Positions 42,036 to 52,028 of a stretch of 64,000 nt of DNA are shown here, one piece after another (the stretch's first letter is position 1; every line of letters begins with the position of its first letter). The notes beneath the pieces were generated by a model that made no database searches, was not told the DNA's origin, and saw only the letters and a list, made by a program, of their open reading frames with translations. Source of the stretch: Tunturiibacter gelidiferens (GTDB taxonomy: Bacteria; Acidobacteriota; Terriglobia; Terriglobales; Acidobacteriaceae); contig NZ_JACCCV010000002.1 of NCBI RefSeq assembly GCF_013410115.1, forward strand, positions 1,612,001 through 1,676,000, read 5' to 3'. The position numbers were made by a program, and so were the translations under genes.

Positions 42036-45000
42036 TTAGAACAGCACCTTGAGTGCAAACTGATACTGACGGGGAATGTAGTTCGGATCAGTTGCCGAGA
42101 TCTGTCCGAAGGCGGAGTTTCCAAACGCATCGCCTGAGTTGCCGTTTGGCATGTAGAAGTTTGGCGTGTTTGAGATGTTGTAGGACTCCGCGCGGAACTG
42201 AACACCCAGACGTTCTGTGACGGGAAAGGTTTTGAAGATGGACAGGTCCACATGGCGGAAGTCTGGTCCGAACAGCGAGTTGCGCTGAGTATTACCAACT
42301 GTGCCGAGTGGTTGAGGGGCAAATGCTGCCGTGTTGAAGAAGTGCGAATTGGTCTTGTGACTGAGCCGGGCGTCCATGATCTGGTTGGGACGATCCTGCC
42401 CTCCACTGTTTTGCGGGGTCGCACGGTTGTTGAAGCCGTGTGCTATACCGTCGCTCTCGATAGGATTGTCGGCACCGGCGCCGGTTTCGATGATGGTAAA
42501 AGGCTTACCACTCTGCCAGACCACGATCGTGTTAGCTTGCCATCCGGAGAGAAAGGCTCTCTTGACGCCGGTGAAGTCTTTCCCATACTGCAGTTCGTAG
42601 TTCAGACTGAGGGCGAAACGGTTTTGAATGTCAGTCTCCGCATTGGCGTACTCGATCTGACGGATGCGGGTCGGATCTGCGTCGCTCCAGCCCTGGTTAC
42701 TACCTTGCTGAGAGAAGCCAGTGATGTCGCTCAGCGCCTTGCTCCAGGTGTAGTTCGCATCGAATGCCAGCCCTTTGGTAAAGCGACGCTGGAAAGACGT
42801 CTGCAGACCGTTGTAGTTCGATATACCCTCGCTCGCGATATAGCTGACAGTACCGACATTGGGAAGCTGAGCTTGGAGTTGATGTGCTCCTCCCACAGGA
42901 TTAGACGGACTGCCTACAGGAGCCAAGGGGTTGAATGGTGCGGGTTGGTTGATGTTGTTAATTGATTCAGGCAGATGCTGGCCGACGTTACCGACATAGC
43001 CGATAGTGAAGACGTTGGCGCCGAACTGCTGCTGAACCTGCAGATTAAACTGCTGGATCATCGCCGACTTGAACTTCGGAGCTTCGGCTACGAACGCCAG
43101 GCCAGTAATGCCGGCTAGGTCGGTTATGTTGGGCGGAACAGGAGTTGGCAGTCCCTGGTTGATCACTCCTGGTGCGCCTATCGTCGCGCAGTCCGGGTTT
43201 TGGCCTGCAAGAGCACCTTGACTAGTTTCAATCTGAACCGCAATGGTGGACTGGCAGTTGGGGCTGAAGATTGAGGTGAAGGGAGGGTTCTTCAGGTCTG
43301 CGTTGGAGGTGTAGTTTCCTGGAAAGTAGCTTATTCCATAGCCACCGCGCACGACGGTTCCCGGCGTCAATTCTGCTGAAAAACCGAGGCGCGGGGCGAC
43401 GTTGGAGTAATCGGTCGGGATGTTTACCTGTGAGTTGACACCGTTAACATTCGCTATCTTCAATGCCTCTTCTATGTTTGTAGGGGATAAGGTGACAGCC
43501 TCCGGAAAATCAAAGTTCGAAATACGGTTATGTGCTTCGGTGAATGGGGTGAAGACGTCGTAACGAATTCCCGCAAGCACTGTCAACTTCTGGCTAACCT
43601 TCCAACTATCCTGGACGAAGCCACTCGGCTCCCAGCTGCGGTAGTCAGGAGGAAACAGATTGAAGTTGCGAGTTTCTGATGCGTAGGCTCCGACCAAGGT
43701 CGACGCGAGCTGGTTGTTCTGGGTCTGTAACTGGGTAGAGGCGCTATCGCTGGGCAGATTGAATTGGTAAGCACCGACTGCGGAAGCGCTTTGAACGTTA
43801 CGAGCCTGCCTGCGAATGAGGGCGAGACCTGCTTTGATGCTGTGGTTTCCCTTGGTCCAGCTCACGACACCGGAATAGAGGAAGGTGTTGTCGATGTCCT
43901 GAAGAGGAACATACGCGCCGTCGCCGATGTCGCCGAAGGGGCCAACTGAAACCGGCGTCAGGGAGTCGGCATAAGGACTGAAAGAGGTCATGCTCGCGGG
44001 GAACCCAACCGCTTGATCGGCATTCAATCCGTAGTTGAGTGGAAGGGAGAGATTGTTGATCCGCGTGAACGCTGCTCTGAGATCAAGCAGGAGGGCTGAG
44101 TTGAAGATGTGAGTATAACCAAGAACATATTGCTGGGCCACATCACTTGCGGGACCATCAAAATTGAATCTGCCGCCGCTTATCTCGAAGCCATTCACGG
44201 TTCCAAAATTCGGCGGTGTAAAAGTGTTGACGGTGTTGTAGGTAAAGCGTGCAAAGAGGAGGTTGCTGTCGTTGAACTTGTAATCGACCCGTGCGTCGTA
44301 TGTGTTGTAGTTCTGTATTTTGTTTGGGCTGATCGTGAAATTTGGCGAACCAGCCGCGGCACCAGGGTTCGTCGGCGCCGGAAAAAGTTTCAAATAAGCT
44401 AAGGTGAGCGGATTGATGCCATTGACTAGATTCGGGCCCGTGAGATAGCCACCCGAGGGAGTCAATGTGCCGTTACTGGTCGACAACAGCGCCTGGGGCG
44501 ATCCGCCGTTGAGGCTGTTAATGTCGTCGTACTCAGCGAGAGTTGGTACCGTGCCTGTATCTGTGACACCGCTAACCTGCCGGAACCCTTCATAGTCAAA
44601 ATAGAAAAACATCTTATCTCTGAATACCGGTCCGCCGATGCCACCGCCAAATTGGTTCTGGCGCAGTTCGGGCTGGTTTCCGGTGGTTTGAAGCACGTTA
44701 CGGGCGTCGAAAATGTTGTTGCGGAAGAACTCGTACACGCTACCGTGGAAAGTGTTTGTCCCAGAGCGCGTGACTACATTGACGACACCGCCGGCAGTGC
44801 GCCCCACTTCCGCTGCGTAGTTGTTGGTCTGGACCGTGATCTCTTGGATGCCTTCGACGTTCGGCTTGACTCCGATCGTTCCGATAATACGTTCGTTATC
44901 GTCGACTCCATCTACTACCCAGTTGTTGAGCGTATCGTCCTGACCGTTGACGGACAGGCCGGCGGCGTTGGAGCGGCGATCATCTGGACGCATACCGCTG

Positions 45001-45572
45001 CTAAGTCCGTTACCGGCACCCTCGTTGGCGCCCGGAACGAGATCAACGAGCTGAACGAAGTTGCGGCCGTTCAAGGGAAGGTCCTGCACTGCCCTTGCAG
45101 TCACGGTAGAGCTGACCGTTGCGTTATCCGCCTGGAGAAGAGGCGTGCTTGCCGTGACTTCGATGGTGGTTGACTCTGAACCAAGCTGAAGGCGGATGTC
45201 GTTACGCGCGCGGTCACCTGCCTCCACCGCGATGTCTTTGGTGGATGACACCTTGAAGCCTCCGGCTTTGACGGTAACGGAGTAGTGTCCGACAGGGAGG
45301 AGCGTGAAATTGTATTCACCAGAGCTGTTGGACTGAGTGGTGCGCTTTTCGTTGGTTCCCAGGTTGTTCAGGGTCACAGTGGCGTTTGGGACGACCGCTC
45401 CGGTGACATCTTGCACTGTGCCTAGTATGTCGGCGGTGTTCAGTTGGCCGAGGGCCGTTGCGGTGAAGAGGATCGAGAGCGCCAAAAGAAAGACTGCGCT
45501 TTTCCATCCCTGGAACATTGTGCGTCCGCACTGGCCTATGCGGTCAATCGTATTGATCAAGTTGCGTTTCAT
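42036..45572 (-). CDS. Oar-type TonB-dependent receptor (third in window)
   Basis: A 1178-residue protein. GGGAGAAG precedes ATG 45572. A signal peptide (SAVFLLALSILFTATALGQ) precedes a carboxypeptidase-regulatory domain (ADILGTVQDVTGAVVPNATV), then a plug with LPLNGRNFVQLVDLVPGA, WVVDGVDDNERIIGTIG, VEGIQEITVQTNNYAAEVGR and a 900-residue barrel ending QFALKVLF. It differs in plug sequence from the other two receptors and belongs to the LVDLVPGANEG subgroup. No enzyme or regulator gene is adjacent, so the substrate cannot be guessed. No downstream operon partner is seen. Confidence 0.92.
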   Translation of the reverse strand: MKRNLINTIDRIGQCGRTMFQGWKSAVFLLALSILFTATALGQLNTADILGTVQDVTGAVVPNATVTLNNLGTNEKRTTQSNSSGEYNFTLLPVGHYSVTVKAGGFKVSSTKDIAVEAGDRARNDIRLQLGSESTTIEVTASTPLLQADNATVSSTVTARAVQDLPLNGRNFVQLVDLVPGANEGAGNGLSSGMRPDDRRSNAAGLSVNGQDDTLNNWVVDGVDDNERIIGTIGVKPNVEGIQEITVQTNNYAAEVGRTAGGVVNVVTRSGTNTFHGSVYEFFRNNIFDARNVLQTTGNQPELRQNQFGGGIGGPVFRDKMFFYFDYEGFRQVSGVTDTGTVPTLAEYDDINSLNGGSPQALLSTSNGTLTPSGGYLTGPNLVNGINPLTLAYLKLFPAPTNPGAAAGSPNFTISPNKIQNYNTYDARVDYKFNDSNLLFARFTYNTVNTFTPPNFGTVNGFEISGGRFNFDGPASDVAQQYVLGYTHIFNSALLLDLRAAFTRINNLSLPLNYGLNADQAVGFPASMTSFSPYADSLTPVSVGPFGDIGDGAYVPLQDIDNTFLYSGVVSWTKGNHSIKAGLALIRRQARNVQSASAVGAYQFNLPSDSASTQLQTQNNQLASTLVGAYASETRNFNLFPPDYRSWEPSGFVQDSWKVSQKLTVLAGIRYDVFTPFTEAHNRISNFDFPEAVTLSPTNIEEALKIANVNGVNSQVNIPTDYSNVAPRLGFSAELTPGTVVRGGYGISYFPGNYTSNADLKNPPFTSIFSPNCQSTIAVQIETSQGALAGQNPDCATIGAPGVINQGLPTPVPPNITDLAGITGLAFVAEAPKFKSAMIQQFNLQVQQQFGANVFTIGYVGNVGQHLPESINNINQPAPFNPLAPVGSPSNPVGGAHQLQAQLPNVGTVSYIASEGISNYNGLQTSFQRRFTKGLAFDANYTWSKALSDITGFSQQGSNQGWSDADPTRIRQIEYANAETDIQNRFALSLNYELQYGKDFTGVKRAFLSGWQANTIVVWQSGKPFTIIETGAGADNPIESDGIAHGFNNRATPQNSGGQDRPNQIMDARLSHKTNSHFFNTAAFAPQPLGTVGNTQRNSLFGPDFRHVDLSIFKTFPVTERLGVQFRAESYNISNTPNFYMPNGNSGDAFGNSAFGQISATDPNYIPRQYQFALKVLF

Positions 45573-46305
45573 GGTTTGCTTCTCCCATATGTTTTTGGTT
45601 TGAACACGTACGGGATCAACCTTAGGATCGGGCCACTTGAAATCACAGAGCCAGTTCGAAATACTTTCGTATATCCACAGCCGCGAGCTTCGCGATCTTT
45701 TATGGCGTCGCCTTTGGTGGCCAACACAGAGCGCGACAGATTGAGCCAGGCCAAATAAAGTGCCCGCTAATGCACAATCCTACTTAGAACGGATCATGAC
45801 AGGACCACCATGAATGGCCCGTTTCGCATTGGTTACCGCGAGAACTGTAACGGGCGTTCGATCCGGGACCTACGCAAACTCAAATCCTTTGAACAGGCGT
45901 GCTCCAAGTACAGCGCCTTCGATTCCCTCTCCGATTCAGGGGACAATTTTTTGGTCGGCTATCGGATTAAGCGGGAACTGACGGCGATGCCTCGGTTGCG
46001 ATTCGACGCAGATGCGGCAAGGTCAATCTGATTGTCCATAGACCCTGGCTAGCTCCCTACGGATCAGGTCAAACACCACTGTCTCCACACGAAGTAATGA
46101 GGTTTGACTGAACTCCGGCGCCCGGGCTGATCATAAATCGTCGTGCTGCGTAAGTGCGCTGAAAGCCGCGCCAAACAAGGAGATTCTCATGAACACTGAA
46201 GAGAAAGATCGGACTGGGCGACAAGCGAGTTAGCTAACTCGGCGCCGAAAAGGAGGGTCCAATTAAGTGCCTATGCTACTTTGCTTCAGGGGCAAAGGTG
46301 AAAAA
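45573..46305. other. Intergenic region upstream of the third receptor
   Basis: No domain-bearing ORF was found. It should contain the receptor promoter. The 45810-46031 ORF lacks recognisable features. Confidence 0.4.
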
Positions 46306-46965
46306 ATGCAATCGTCGATAACGCCATTAGAAGTTACATATCTCCGTACTACATCCCTTGAAGCCTGACCCGCGAAACCCCAGAGTTCATAGCGACAGAC
46401 AAGTTCGCCAGATCTCTCAAAGCATCGAGTCGTTTGGATTCAACGTCCCGCTTCTGATCGATGACCAGCAGATGGTGATAGCGGGCCATGGCCGACTCCA
46501 AGCGCGCGCAGGCTGGGGTGGGAGACCGTGCCAGCCATTCGACTGAGTCATCTCACCGAGTGGCAACGCACAGCGTTTCTGATTGCCGACAACTGCTTGA
46601 CCGATAACTCTTCTTGGGATGAGCGGATGCTCGGCGAGCAGCTCAAGATCCTCTCCGAACTGGAACTCGACTTTGATCTAGTGGCGATTGGCTTCGAGGT
46701 TCCTGAGATCGATCTCCTTATCGATGGTCTCAACACAGTGCCCGAGGCCGATCCTGATGATCATTCACCAGAGATCGCGGAGTCTCCAATCACCGTTGCA
46801 GGTGATCTATGGCAGTTGGGCAAGCATCGTGTCCGATCCGCCCTACAATGTGGCCATTACGGGCATGTTACCGGACTCGGCAAAGTTCGTCATCGAGAGT
46901 TCGGTATGGCATCGGGCGAGATGAACTCCGCCGAATTTACCGACTTCCTTCGTAAGGCCATGACC
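46306..46965 (+). pseudogene. ParB-domain DNA methyltransferase, degraded
   Basis: Fragments in order: a start at 46306 (TPLEVTYLRTTSL), then by frameshift KPDPRNPRVHSDRQVRQIS and VPLLIDDQQMVIAGHGRLQA of a ParB/sulfiredoxin-like domain. Another shift gives VPAIRLSHLTEWQRTAFLIA and LGEQLKILSELELDFDLV. The frame later crosses methylase motif IV (SDPPYNV, in a third frame near 46835) and ends with GLGKVRHREFGMASGEM. Motif I and the target-recognition part are missing. Intact homologues are phage- or island-borne orphan methylases. Together with the DUF2924/recombinase remnants this indicates an old mobile element. Confidence 0.8.
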
Positions 46966-46974
46966 ACAGCGCCA

Positions 46975-47180
46975 CCGGCTCTCTTGCCTCGGTCTCCGGC
47001 TGTAGTTCCTCTCCCGCAAAGCCGAACCCACCCACCCCAATCTCAACTCCCGGCACCCCGTCTGGCCTCCAGTCCGTCACCGTCACAGCAGCCGATACAG
47101 CGGGAGGCCATCCCACTCCACCAACATCCAGTTCACAATCCACCCTCTGGCTCCTTCCGGAGCGGTCCTTCCCCCTTGCC
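46975..47180 (+). pseudogene. Possible C-terminal remnant of an Ig-like secreted protein
   Basis: One frame reads PTPISTPGTPSGLQSVTVTA then ADTAGG. After a shift, HSTNIQFTIHPLAPSG follows. This TPSG-x-VTVTA...HST-I-FTV pattern recalls C-terminal Ig-like repeats of acidobacterial surface proteins. The assignment rests on pattern only and may be wrong. Confidence 0.3.
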
Positions 47181-47805
47181 GCATCCACAGGGTAGCTCAG
47201 CGTCTAGAGAGTGCTCCCTGTTCGCGACAAGCGAGGTTATGGGAACTACGAGTACACGAAAGCGAAAGGGGCGTTTTCTCTTTCGAGATCTCGCCCCCTG
47301 CTTTCCGATTTTCGAAGACCCGGTTCGGGATCCGGATCACAACTGATTGCCACTTCAGAATTATTTGGTGACCGCGAGCGGAGCCCGCGCTCCCCAAACA
47401 TTACTGTCATCACATTCGTTGTAAGAGCTTTCTCGTTCCATCCATAAGCATCCAGTTTCCTGAGTGCTCCGTGAGTCCCGTCGCCGGTTCTCCAGATGGA
47501 CTTTGTCGACCCTCTCCTACTGGAAGATTTCTCCTCCGTTGATTCGTAAGATACTCGTGATCCGCTCGAAAAGCATCGAATGCCACGTCTATTTTTTTGT
47601 GCAAATAATGCCCGTATTGTGGAAATTGGATCGGGAATGCGTGAAGTGGATCGACTGACTGCAGGTATTGGCGTCGGGTCTGAATTTCGGTTATTCAATG
47701 TCCAGTCAATCAGCTCCGCCGACATTTTCTTCAGGTTCTTATCAACTTGCCGCAAAGCCGAAATTTCAGGGAGCTTCGCCGCGCTCTCTCAAATCTGGGC
47801 GATCG
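47181..47805. other. Non-coding region with a half copy of the palindromic repeat
   Basis: ORFs here are Arg/Ser-rich shadows. At 47744-47777 AACTTGCCGCAAAGCCG and AAATTTCAGGGAGCTTC resemble the right half of the palindromic repeat. Nothing else is recognised. Confidence 0.4.
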
Positions 47806-49314
47806 TCAGAAGTAGCCCGGCGTCTCAAACGCGGGTTCGGTAAACAAAACCTCCCAGGACGCATCGAGATACAACCACCTCTGCTCGCTAAACCAGCTCG
47901 TAGCCATCTCGGGAACATGCAATAAGCCGTGACCGCTGACGCAGATCAGCTCCGTTCCATTCCAGGCCAAAAAGCTTCTGGAGGGTTGGCCCACCCGAGC
48001 GGGATTGCTCAACTTCCCAAGGCATACCGGACACCGTTGCCGCTGGTCACGTAGACTCCAGCGTAGTCCGAAGAGACACACTGAAAACGCAGACATCAGC
48101 TGAATGTACTCTGACGTAACCGGATCCATCCCGCTGCGTATATGAGCGAGATCCAACGACACGAAGTAAACGATCGGGAGCAGCAGCGCCAGTTTGCAAC
48201 CAAGAAAACTCCAACGGCGAACTCTGGTGAACCAGGAAACCCGTCGCGAACTGGCGCGGTACTCCCCAAGGGGTAGTGACGTTGTCGCCGGTAGCGCTAG
48301 GCAAGCCAGCAGCACAGCGAAAAGAAAGACATCTCCCGGCCCTCTGGTTCTCTCAGTAAGCGACTGACAGAAGAAGTCATCCGCAGTTCCCGCGGGTGTA
48401 GGCGCGGACATGTGCCAGCCCTCTCCCCATTCCGCATGCGACCTTTGAAGACGTGCCACCACAAAGCCGAGATCCTTGGAGAAGCCCATATCCTGCGGGA
48501 GCAGCAACCAGGCATCCACCTGTCCTGGCAGCCTCCACGCGCCTGTACTCACCACTCCACTCACCATAGCGGGGTTCGACCCAACCTTAACAACGCGCCC
48601 AAAGATGTGGGGATCGCCGCGAAATCGCCTCTTCCACATCCGCTCGCTGAGGATCAATCGCGGAAGCGAGCCGGGAGCCTCTCGCGAGAAGCGCACGCGC
48701 AAACCGAGCAGACTAAAGAGGTTTGAACTCATGGAAGCAATCGATCCAACGAGGGGAGTAACAGATACGCTGTTCTCAAGTACCATCGGCTGCTGAGCGA
48801 TCTGATAATAAGCAAAACCGCTAAACAGCTCCTGTCGTCGCCCCTTCCAGACCTGGTACTGCGGGGCCGTAATCGTCGGCACAGAATCGTCAGAAGAGTG
48901 CTCGTCGCGAAGCAGCATCAGGTTTCGCGTATCGCGATAAGCCGAGAAGTGCAGGATTGCCAGAACATCCGGCAATAGCATCGCAACACCATAGCTAATC
49001 GCGATCAAGCCAAAGAGCACCTGAACACACTGCGTCGCAGATCCCATCGTCGTAGCCAAACGTATGCGTCGTTGTTTGAACTGCTCTCGAAAGCAAAGCG
49101 CATCCGGAAAGGCTCCAAGGCAAAACGCCGCAGCCTCTCGCTCCGCCATCCACCAGAGACCATACTCCGCAGCATACGCTCGGCGTACATGCCAAAGCTC
49201 CGCTCGCCACTCTCTCCACCACGCCTCTCGCTGCCGCCCAGGCACCAGCCACGAAGCGCCACGTAGAAGTGCGAGACACAACAACTCGCATAGAGCCGAA
49301 GGACGTAGCGTCAT
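47806..49314 (-). CDS. PadR-linked MacB-like membrane protein
   Basis: A 502-residue membrane protein with a basic N-terminal region (REAWWREWRAELWHVRRAYA), one TM near 95-115 (VLFGLIAISYGVAMLLPD), a MacB-type periplasmic core (PQYQVWKGRRQELFSGFAYY, SMSSNLFSLLGLRVRFSREA, LILSERMWKRRFRGDPHIFG) and further TMs near 345 and 385. The usual FtsX C-terminal helices are reduced. The C-terminal segment has paired Cys (RCPVCLGKL). Its ATG overlaps the PadR stop, the arrangement used by ADOP-type permeases, so it is likely a divergent member of that group. Function is unknown. Confidence 0.75.
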   Translation of the reverse strand: MTLRPSALCELLCLALLRGASWLVPGRQREAWWREWRAELWHVRRAYAAEYGLWWMAEREAAAFCLGAFPDALCFREQFKQRRIRLATTMGSATQCVQVLFGLIAISYGVAMLLPDVLAILHFSAYRDTRNLMLLRDEHSSDDSVPTITAPQYQVWKGRRQELFSGFAYYQIAQQPMVLENSVSVTPLVGSIASMSSNLFSLLGLRVRFSREAPGSLPRLILSERMWKRRFRGDPHIFGRVVKVGSNPAMVSGVVSTGAWRLPGQVDAWLLLPQDMGFSKDLGFVVARLQRSHAEWGEGWHMSAPTPAGTADDFFCQSLTERTRGPGDVFLFAVLLACLALPATTSLPLGEYRASSRRVSWFTRVRRWSFLGCKLALLLPIVYFVSLDLAHIRSGMDPVTSEYIQLMSAFSVCLFGLRWSLRDQRQRCPVCLGKLSNPARVGQPSRSFLAWNGTELICVSGHGLLHVPEMATSWFSEQRWLYLDASWEVLFTEPAFETPGYF

Positions 49315-49631
49315 ACCTGCTCCTCCTGCTCCGAAGGAATTAACTTCGCAAGCAGTGGATAGCGCCTCCGCGAAGCCTCGAGCGTCGCCTTACCCGACCT
49401 GGTGAGTTTGTAATACTTTCTCGGCGGTCGTTGCTCCGCATCTGCGATAGCCTGCTGTTCCCAGCTCGACCGGATCAACTCATCGCGCTCCAGCCTTCTC
49501 ATAGCCGGATACACCGTGCCGCTCGGCAGGCCAGTCATCTCCATCACGCTGAAGCCGTAACCATACCCGGCGTTCACCGCCTGAAGAATCATCGCCGCCG
49601 TATGCGAGAGCTTGGTCTCCGCAGTTGCCAT
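49311..49631 (-). CDS. PadR-family transcriptional regulator
   Basis: A 106-residue winged-helix protein. The start at 49631 gives the family beginning (KLSHTAAMILQAVNAGYGYG) with GLPSGTVYPAMRRLERDELI and KYYKLTRSGKATLE. The much longer ORF to 49994 runs antisense to the ABC gene and is spurious. Overlap with the downstream membrane protein gene (ATGA) indicates co-expression. It is divergent from an ABC transporter operon 75 bp away, with an inverted repeat between them, and it probably represses both directions. Confidence 0.88.
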   Translation of the reverse strand: MATAETKLSHTAAMILQAVNAGYGYGFSVMEMTGLPSGTVYPAMRRLERDELIRSSWEQQAIADAEQRPPRKYYKLTRSGKATLEASRRRYPLLAKLIPSEQEEQV

Positions 49632-49642
49632 GGCAGAACTAT

Positions 49643-49690
49643 ACCTATGTAGTAAGCTACTTGAGCCCCTATTCCGAATGCTACATAGGG
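49643..49690. promoter_or_regulatory. Inverted repeat between padR and the ABC operon
   Basis: ACCTATGTAG (49643-49652) and CTACATAGGG (49681-49690) are inverted copies separated by 28 bp, with a smaller GTAG/CTAC dyad inside (49649-49660). AT-rich TATGTAG/CTACATA half-sites fit PadR-type operators, and the position covers both divergent starts. Confidence 0.55.
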
Positions 49691-49706
49691 TACAGAGGTA
49701 CTCTGC

Positions 49707-50483
49707 ATGCTCGAAGTCAAAGCACTCTGCAAAAGCTACCGCGGCCTTCCCGCAATCGACAACGTCGCCTTCACCATCCGCGCGGGCGAGATCGTCGGAT
49801 ACGTCGGCCCCAACGGCTCCGGCAAATCCACGACCGTCAAAATCGTCACCGGCCTCCTTGAGCCCAATACCGGCCAAGTGCTCTTCGAAGGCAAGAGTAT
49901 CCGCCTCGACCTCGACGGCTATCGAGCCGCCTTCGGCTACGTGCCTGAAGAAGCGCATGTTTACACCCATCTCTCCGGCCTCGAATATCTCCAATTAGTG
50001 GGGCGCCTGCGCGAGATGGAAGAGCCTCTCATCGACCTCAAGGCGAACCGCCTCCTCGCACTTCTCGGCCTCGAGTCCTGGCGGCGGCACTCGCCCATCT
50101 CGCTCTACTCCAAAGGCATGAAGCAGCGCATCCTCATCGCTGCCGCGCTCCTGCATGACCCCAAGCTCCTCATCTTCGACGAGCCCCTCTCCGGACTCGA
50201 CGTCCTATCGGCCCGGCTCTTCAAAGATCTCTTGCAACAGCTCGCCACCCAGGGCAAAGCGATCCTCTACATCTCCCATGTCCTCGAAGTCGTCGAGCTG
50301 GTTTGCCATCGCGTCATCGTCATTGCCAAGGGAAGGATCCTGGCCGACGCACCTCCCTCCGAACTAAAAACCTCCCTCGCGCTGGCCAACCTCGAGAGCG
50401 TCTTCGCGCAACTGGTCAAGCAGCAGGACACGCAGAGCGTTGCGCAGCAGCTCGTCCAGACCATGGCGGTGCATCATGTCTGA
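49707..50483 (+). CDS. ABC transporter ATP-binding protein
   Basis: A 258-residue ATPase with Walker A GPNGSGKST, a Q-loop-equivalent region FGYVPEEAHVYTHLSGLEYL, the signature loop LYSKGMKQRI (a variant of LSGGQ, as in CcmA/NatA-type exporters), Walker B LLIFDEPLSGLD and a switch His in YISHVLE. The divergent signature is typical for drug or Na+ export ATPases acting with a separate permease. The permease gene starts inside its last codons (50476). It lies downstream of the padR inverted repeat. Confidence 0.92.
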   Translation: MLEVKALCKSYRGLPAIDNVAFTIRAGEIVGYVGPNGSGKSTTVKIVTGLLEPNTGQVLFEGKSIRLDLDGYRAAFGYVPEEAHVYTHLSGLEYLQLVGRLREMEEPLIDLKANRLLALLGLESWRRHSPISLYSKGMKQRILIAAALLHDPKLLIFDEPLSGLDVLSARLFKDLLQQLATQGKAILYISHVLEVVELVCHRVIVIAKGRILADAPPSELKTSLALANLESVFAQLVKQQDTQSVAQQLVQTMAVHHV

Positions 50484-51901
50484 GCACGCCGGCCTCTTCG
50501 CCCCACCTCGGCATTCCGTCCTCTCGCTCGCCGTGCAGGCGCAGACTACATCTCCCGCGCGAGTACAAAGCAGGTTCGAAGTTCTGGTGCGCCACATCCT
50601 CCACCGCTTCTTCCACAATGAACTTCTCGCCTCAGACGACGAGACCAAGCGCGTCATGCAGATCGCCGCTGCCGTCGCATTGCCAACTCTGATCGTTTCG
50701 CTCTTTCTCTTTCCTGCGTACCATGCCTTCCCGCCCGCCCCCCTTGCATCGTCCCTTCTGGTCGCAAGCAGGCGACCACTCTTTCTACGTCGTCTACTCC
50801 TTCGTCGTCATGGGAGCAGTCACCGTCTACGAGTGGGATCTACTCTTCCCCGACATTCTGGACATCTTCGTTCTCTCGGTTCTCCCCATCCCCAGCCGCA
50901 CACTATTCTTCGCTCGCGTCCTTGCCCTCGCTATCTTTCTCCTCCTAGTTCAACTCGGCACCAGCATCCTGGGCACGCTCTTTTTTCCTCTCGCCGCGGA
51001 GCAGCACAACTTCTTCCGTCATCTCTTCTCACACTTCGTCGCCGTCACCATGAGCGGAATCTTTGCCGCAACCACCTTCCTCTCCATTCAGGGCATCCTC
51101 CTCAACGCTATCGGCGAAGGCTTCTTCCGCCGGATCACCCCGCTACTCCAGGGCCTCTCCATCATGGTCTTGCTGGCGATCCTTCTACTCTGCCCCACCG
51201 TCGCAGGATCGCTCGAAGCTCTTCTGACCTCCGGCAGCCCCGCCATCCGCTACTTTCCGCCCTTCTGGTTTCTCGGCATCTACGAGTGCCTCCTCAACGG
51301 ACCATCAAACCCTGCCATCTTCCACGCTTTGGCGCGAACCGGATGCTCCGCAGTCCTTTTATCGTCGGCCTGTACTTTGCTGACCTATCCTCTCGCCTAC
51401 CGTCGCCGCGTCCGTCAGCTCATCGAGGGGTCAGCCGCAACCAGTGCCAAAGGGCAGGGACCCAATCCCATCCGCCGCCTCCTCCACGCCACCATCCTGC
51501 GCCATCCCTCGCAGCGAGCCGCCTTCCACTTCATCAGTCAGACCATCCTGCGCTCTCAGCGTCAGCGCATCAGCCTCGCCATCTTCGGCGGTCTCAGCGT
51601 CGCTCTTGCCCTGGCACAGATGGTCACTCTCCAGGTCGAACCCGGCCACGCCCACACAACCCTGCAGCCCGATGGCATCCGCTCTGCAATCCCGATCATG
51701 GCCTTCTTCACCGTCGCCGGACTTCGATCCGTTCTCGCAGCGCCAGTCGATCGCCGAGGATCATGGCTCTTCCGCGTCCTCATCGGGCGTCCGCGCTCCG
51801 CCCATCTCGCCGGAGCCTACCTCTGGATCTCTCTCGCGACCTTCCTCATCGGAAGCAGCACCGCTCTTCTACTTCACAGCCTCTCACCCCCAGCCAGATG
51901 A
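50476..51901 (+). pseudogene. ABC transporter permease, frameshifted at a C-run
   Basis: ATG 50476 overlaps the ATPase stop by 8 bp. The first frame gives a plausible cytoplasmic start and TM1 (MQIAAAVALPTLIVSLFLFP), then breaks near the C6 tract at 50738-50743. The next frame continues seamlessly (PLHRPFWSQAGDHSFYVVYS ... FFARVLALAIFLLLVQLGTS) with about ten more TM helices to 51901. The product would be about 475 residues. A one-base indel in a homopolymer could be a sequencing error, and then the gene is functional. The 3' end also looks short, since palindromic repeat copy 6 starts 60 bp further on. Confidence 0.75.
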
Positions 51902-51962
51902 GGCCGACGAGTTTCCGCAGAAGTTGGGGCTACGCGATTTCTGAACGGAAGCGGTGTTCCTT

Positions 51963-52028
51963 GAAAACGGAGTTTTCACCAAGTTCGACGCACCGAACTT
52001 TCTGGACAGGTGAACTTGCTCAAAACGT
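51963..52028 (+). repeat. Palindromic repeat, copy 6 (subfamily 2)
   Basis: GTTTTCACCAAGTTC and GAACTTGCTCAAAAC pair at 13 of 15 positions around a centre with GACGCACCGAAC. It is nearly identical to copy 8 at 55802. Its right edge is exactly where the dihydrofolate-reductase-like fragment is cut. Confidence 0.8.

Noticed and set aside
49632..49994. N-terminal extension of the PadR gene
   Set aside because: It runs antisense through the ABC ATPase gene and the divergent promoter. The conserved PadR start is at 49631.
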